Shown: positions 5,041-5,075 of the stretch, one piece after another | How the letters are laid out: every line of letters starts with the position of its first letter | How positions within the stretch are numbered: the stretch's first letter is position 1 | Assembly (NCBI GenBank): GCA_026417815.1 | Contig: JAOACN010000043.1 | Location: forward strand, 1-5,075 | DNA: 5,075 nucleotides | DNA from: Chloroflexaceae bacterium | Lineage (GTDB): Bacteria > Chloroflexota > Chloroflexia > Chloroflexales > Chloroflexaceae | Direction of reading: 5' to 3' | The notes under the pieces: model-generated | Databases searched by the model: none | Told to the model about the DNA's origin: nothing | The model's input: only the letters and a program-made list of their open reading frames with translations | Program-made: the position numbers and the translations under genes

Positions 5041-5075
5041 CTGTCTCTTATACACATCTCCGAGCCCACGAGACC
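5041..5075. other. Illumina Nextera transposase adapter (artefact, not genomic)
   Basis: Positions 5041-5059 read CTGTCTCTTATACACATCT, the exact reverse complement of the 19-bp Tn5 mosaic end used in Nextera libraries. Positions 5060-5074 read CCGAGCCCACGAGAC, the read-2 adapter tail, and the final C is probably the first index base. The contig should be trimmed at about 5040; the C at 5041 could be either genomic or adapter. Confidence 0.98.

Overview
The window is GC-rich DNA, roughly two thirds G+C by eye. It is most likely from a Chloroflexota bacterium (filamentous Roseiflexus/Chloroflexus-like lineage) and was probably assembled from metagenomic or single-genome Nextera reads. The lineage guess rests on the style of the DegS-type kinase and its regulator, the YpdA-like flavoprotein, and G+C-rich palindromic repeats between genes. 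It is inference without a database search. The right end is not genomic: positions 5041-5075 are the Illumina Nextera transposase adapter, so the contig stops inside a response-regulator gene.

Layout from left to right. (1) 1-357, plus strand: a RelE/ParE-family toxin, open at the left edge, whose antitoxin is not in view. (2) 358-821: no protein gene, but several inverted repeats, a compact three-way-junction candidate RNA (538-605), a textbook Rho-independent terminator (612-651) and a REP-like hairpin (691-715). (3) 822-1901, minus strand: a YpdA-type FAD/NAD(P)H oxidoreductase that lacks the cysteine of the family's glycine-rich motif. (4) 1902-2164: its leader and probable promoter, plus a 43-bp direct repeat present twice. 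(5) 2165-3016, minus strand: a DUF2085 multi-pass membrane protein. (6) 3017-3341: a divergent promoter region with two dispersed palindromic repeats, a good promoter for each direction, a perfect 12-bp palindrome inside the minus-strand promoter spacer, and a perfect 10-bp inverted repeat between the two -35 boxes. (7) 3342-4385, plus strand: a soluble DegS-like histidine kinase. (8) 4382-5040, plus strand: its NarL/DegU-type response regulator, overlapping by ATGA and cut off by the adapter.

The clearest functional unit is the two-component pair, translationally coupled and read from one promoter. The kinase has a coiled-coil N-terminus and no membrane segment, so it must sense a cytoplasmic signal or receive one from a partner. 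The divergent DUF2085 membrane protein shares the control region and is a candidate partner or target; this is inference. I see no clearly new multi-gene system. The points most worth a second look are the symmetric divergent control region, the structured convergent intergenic region at 358-720, and the cysteine-less YpdA homologue.
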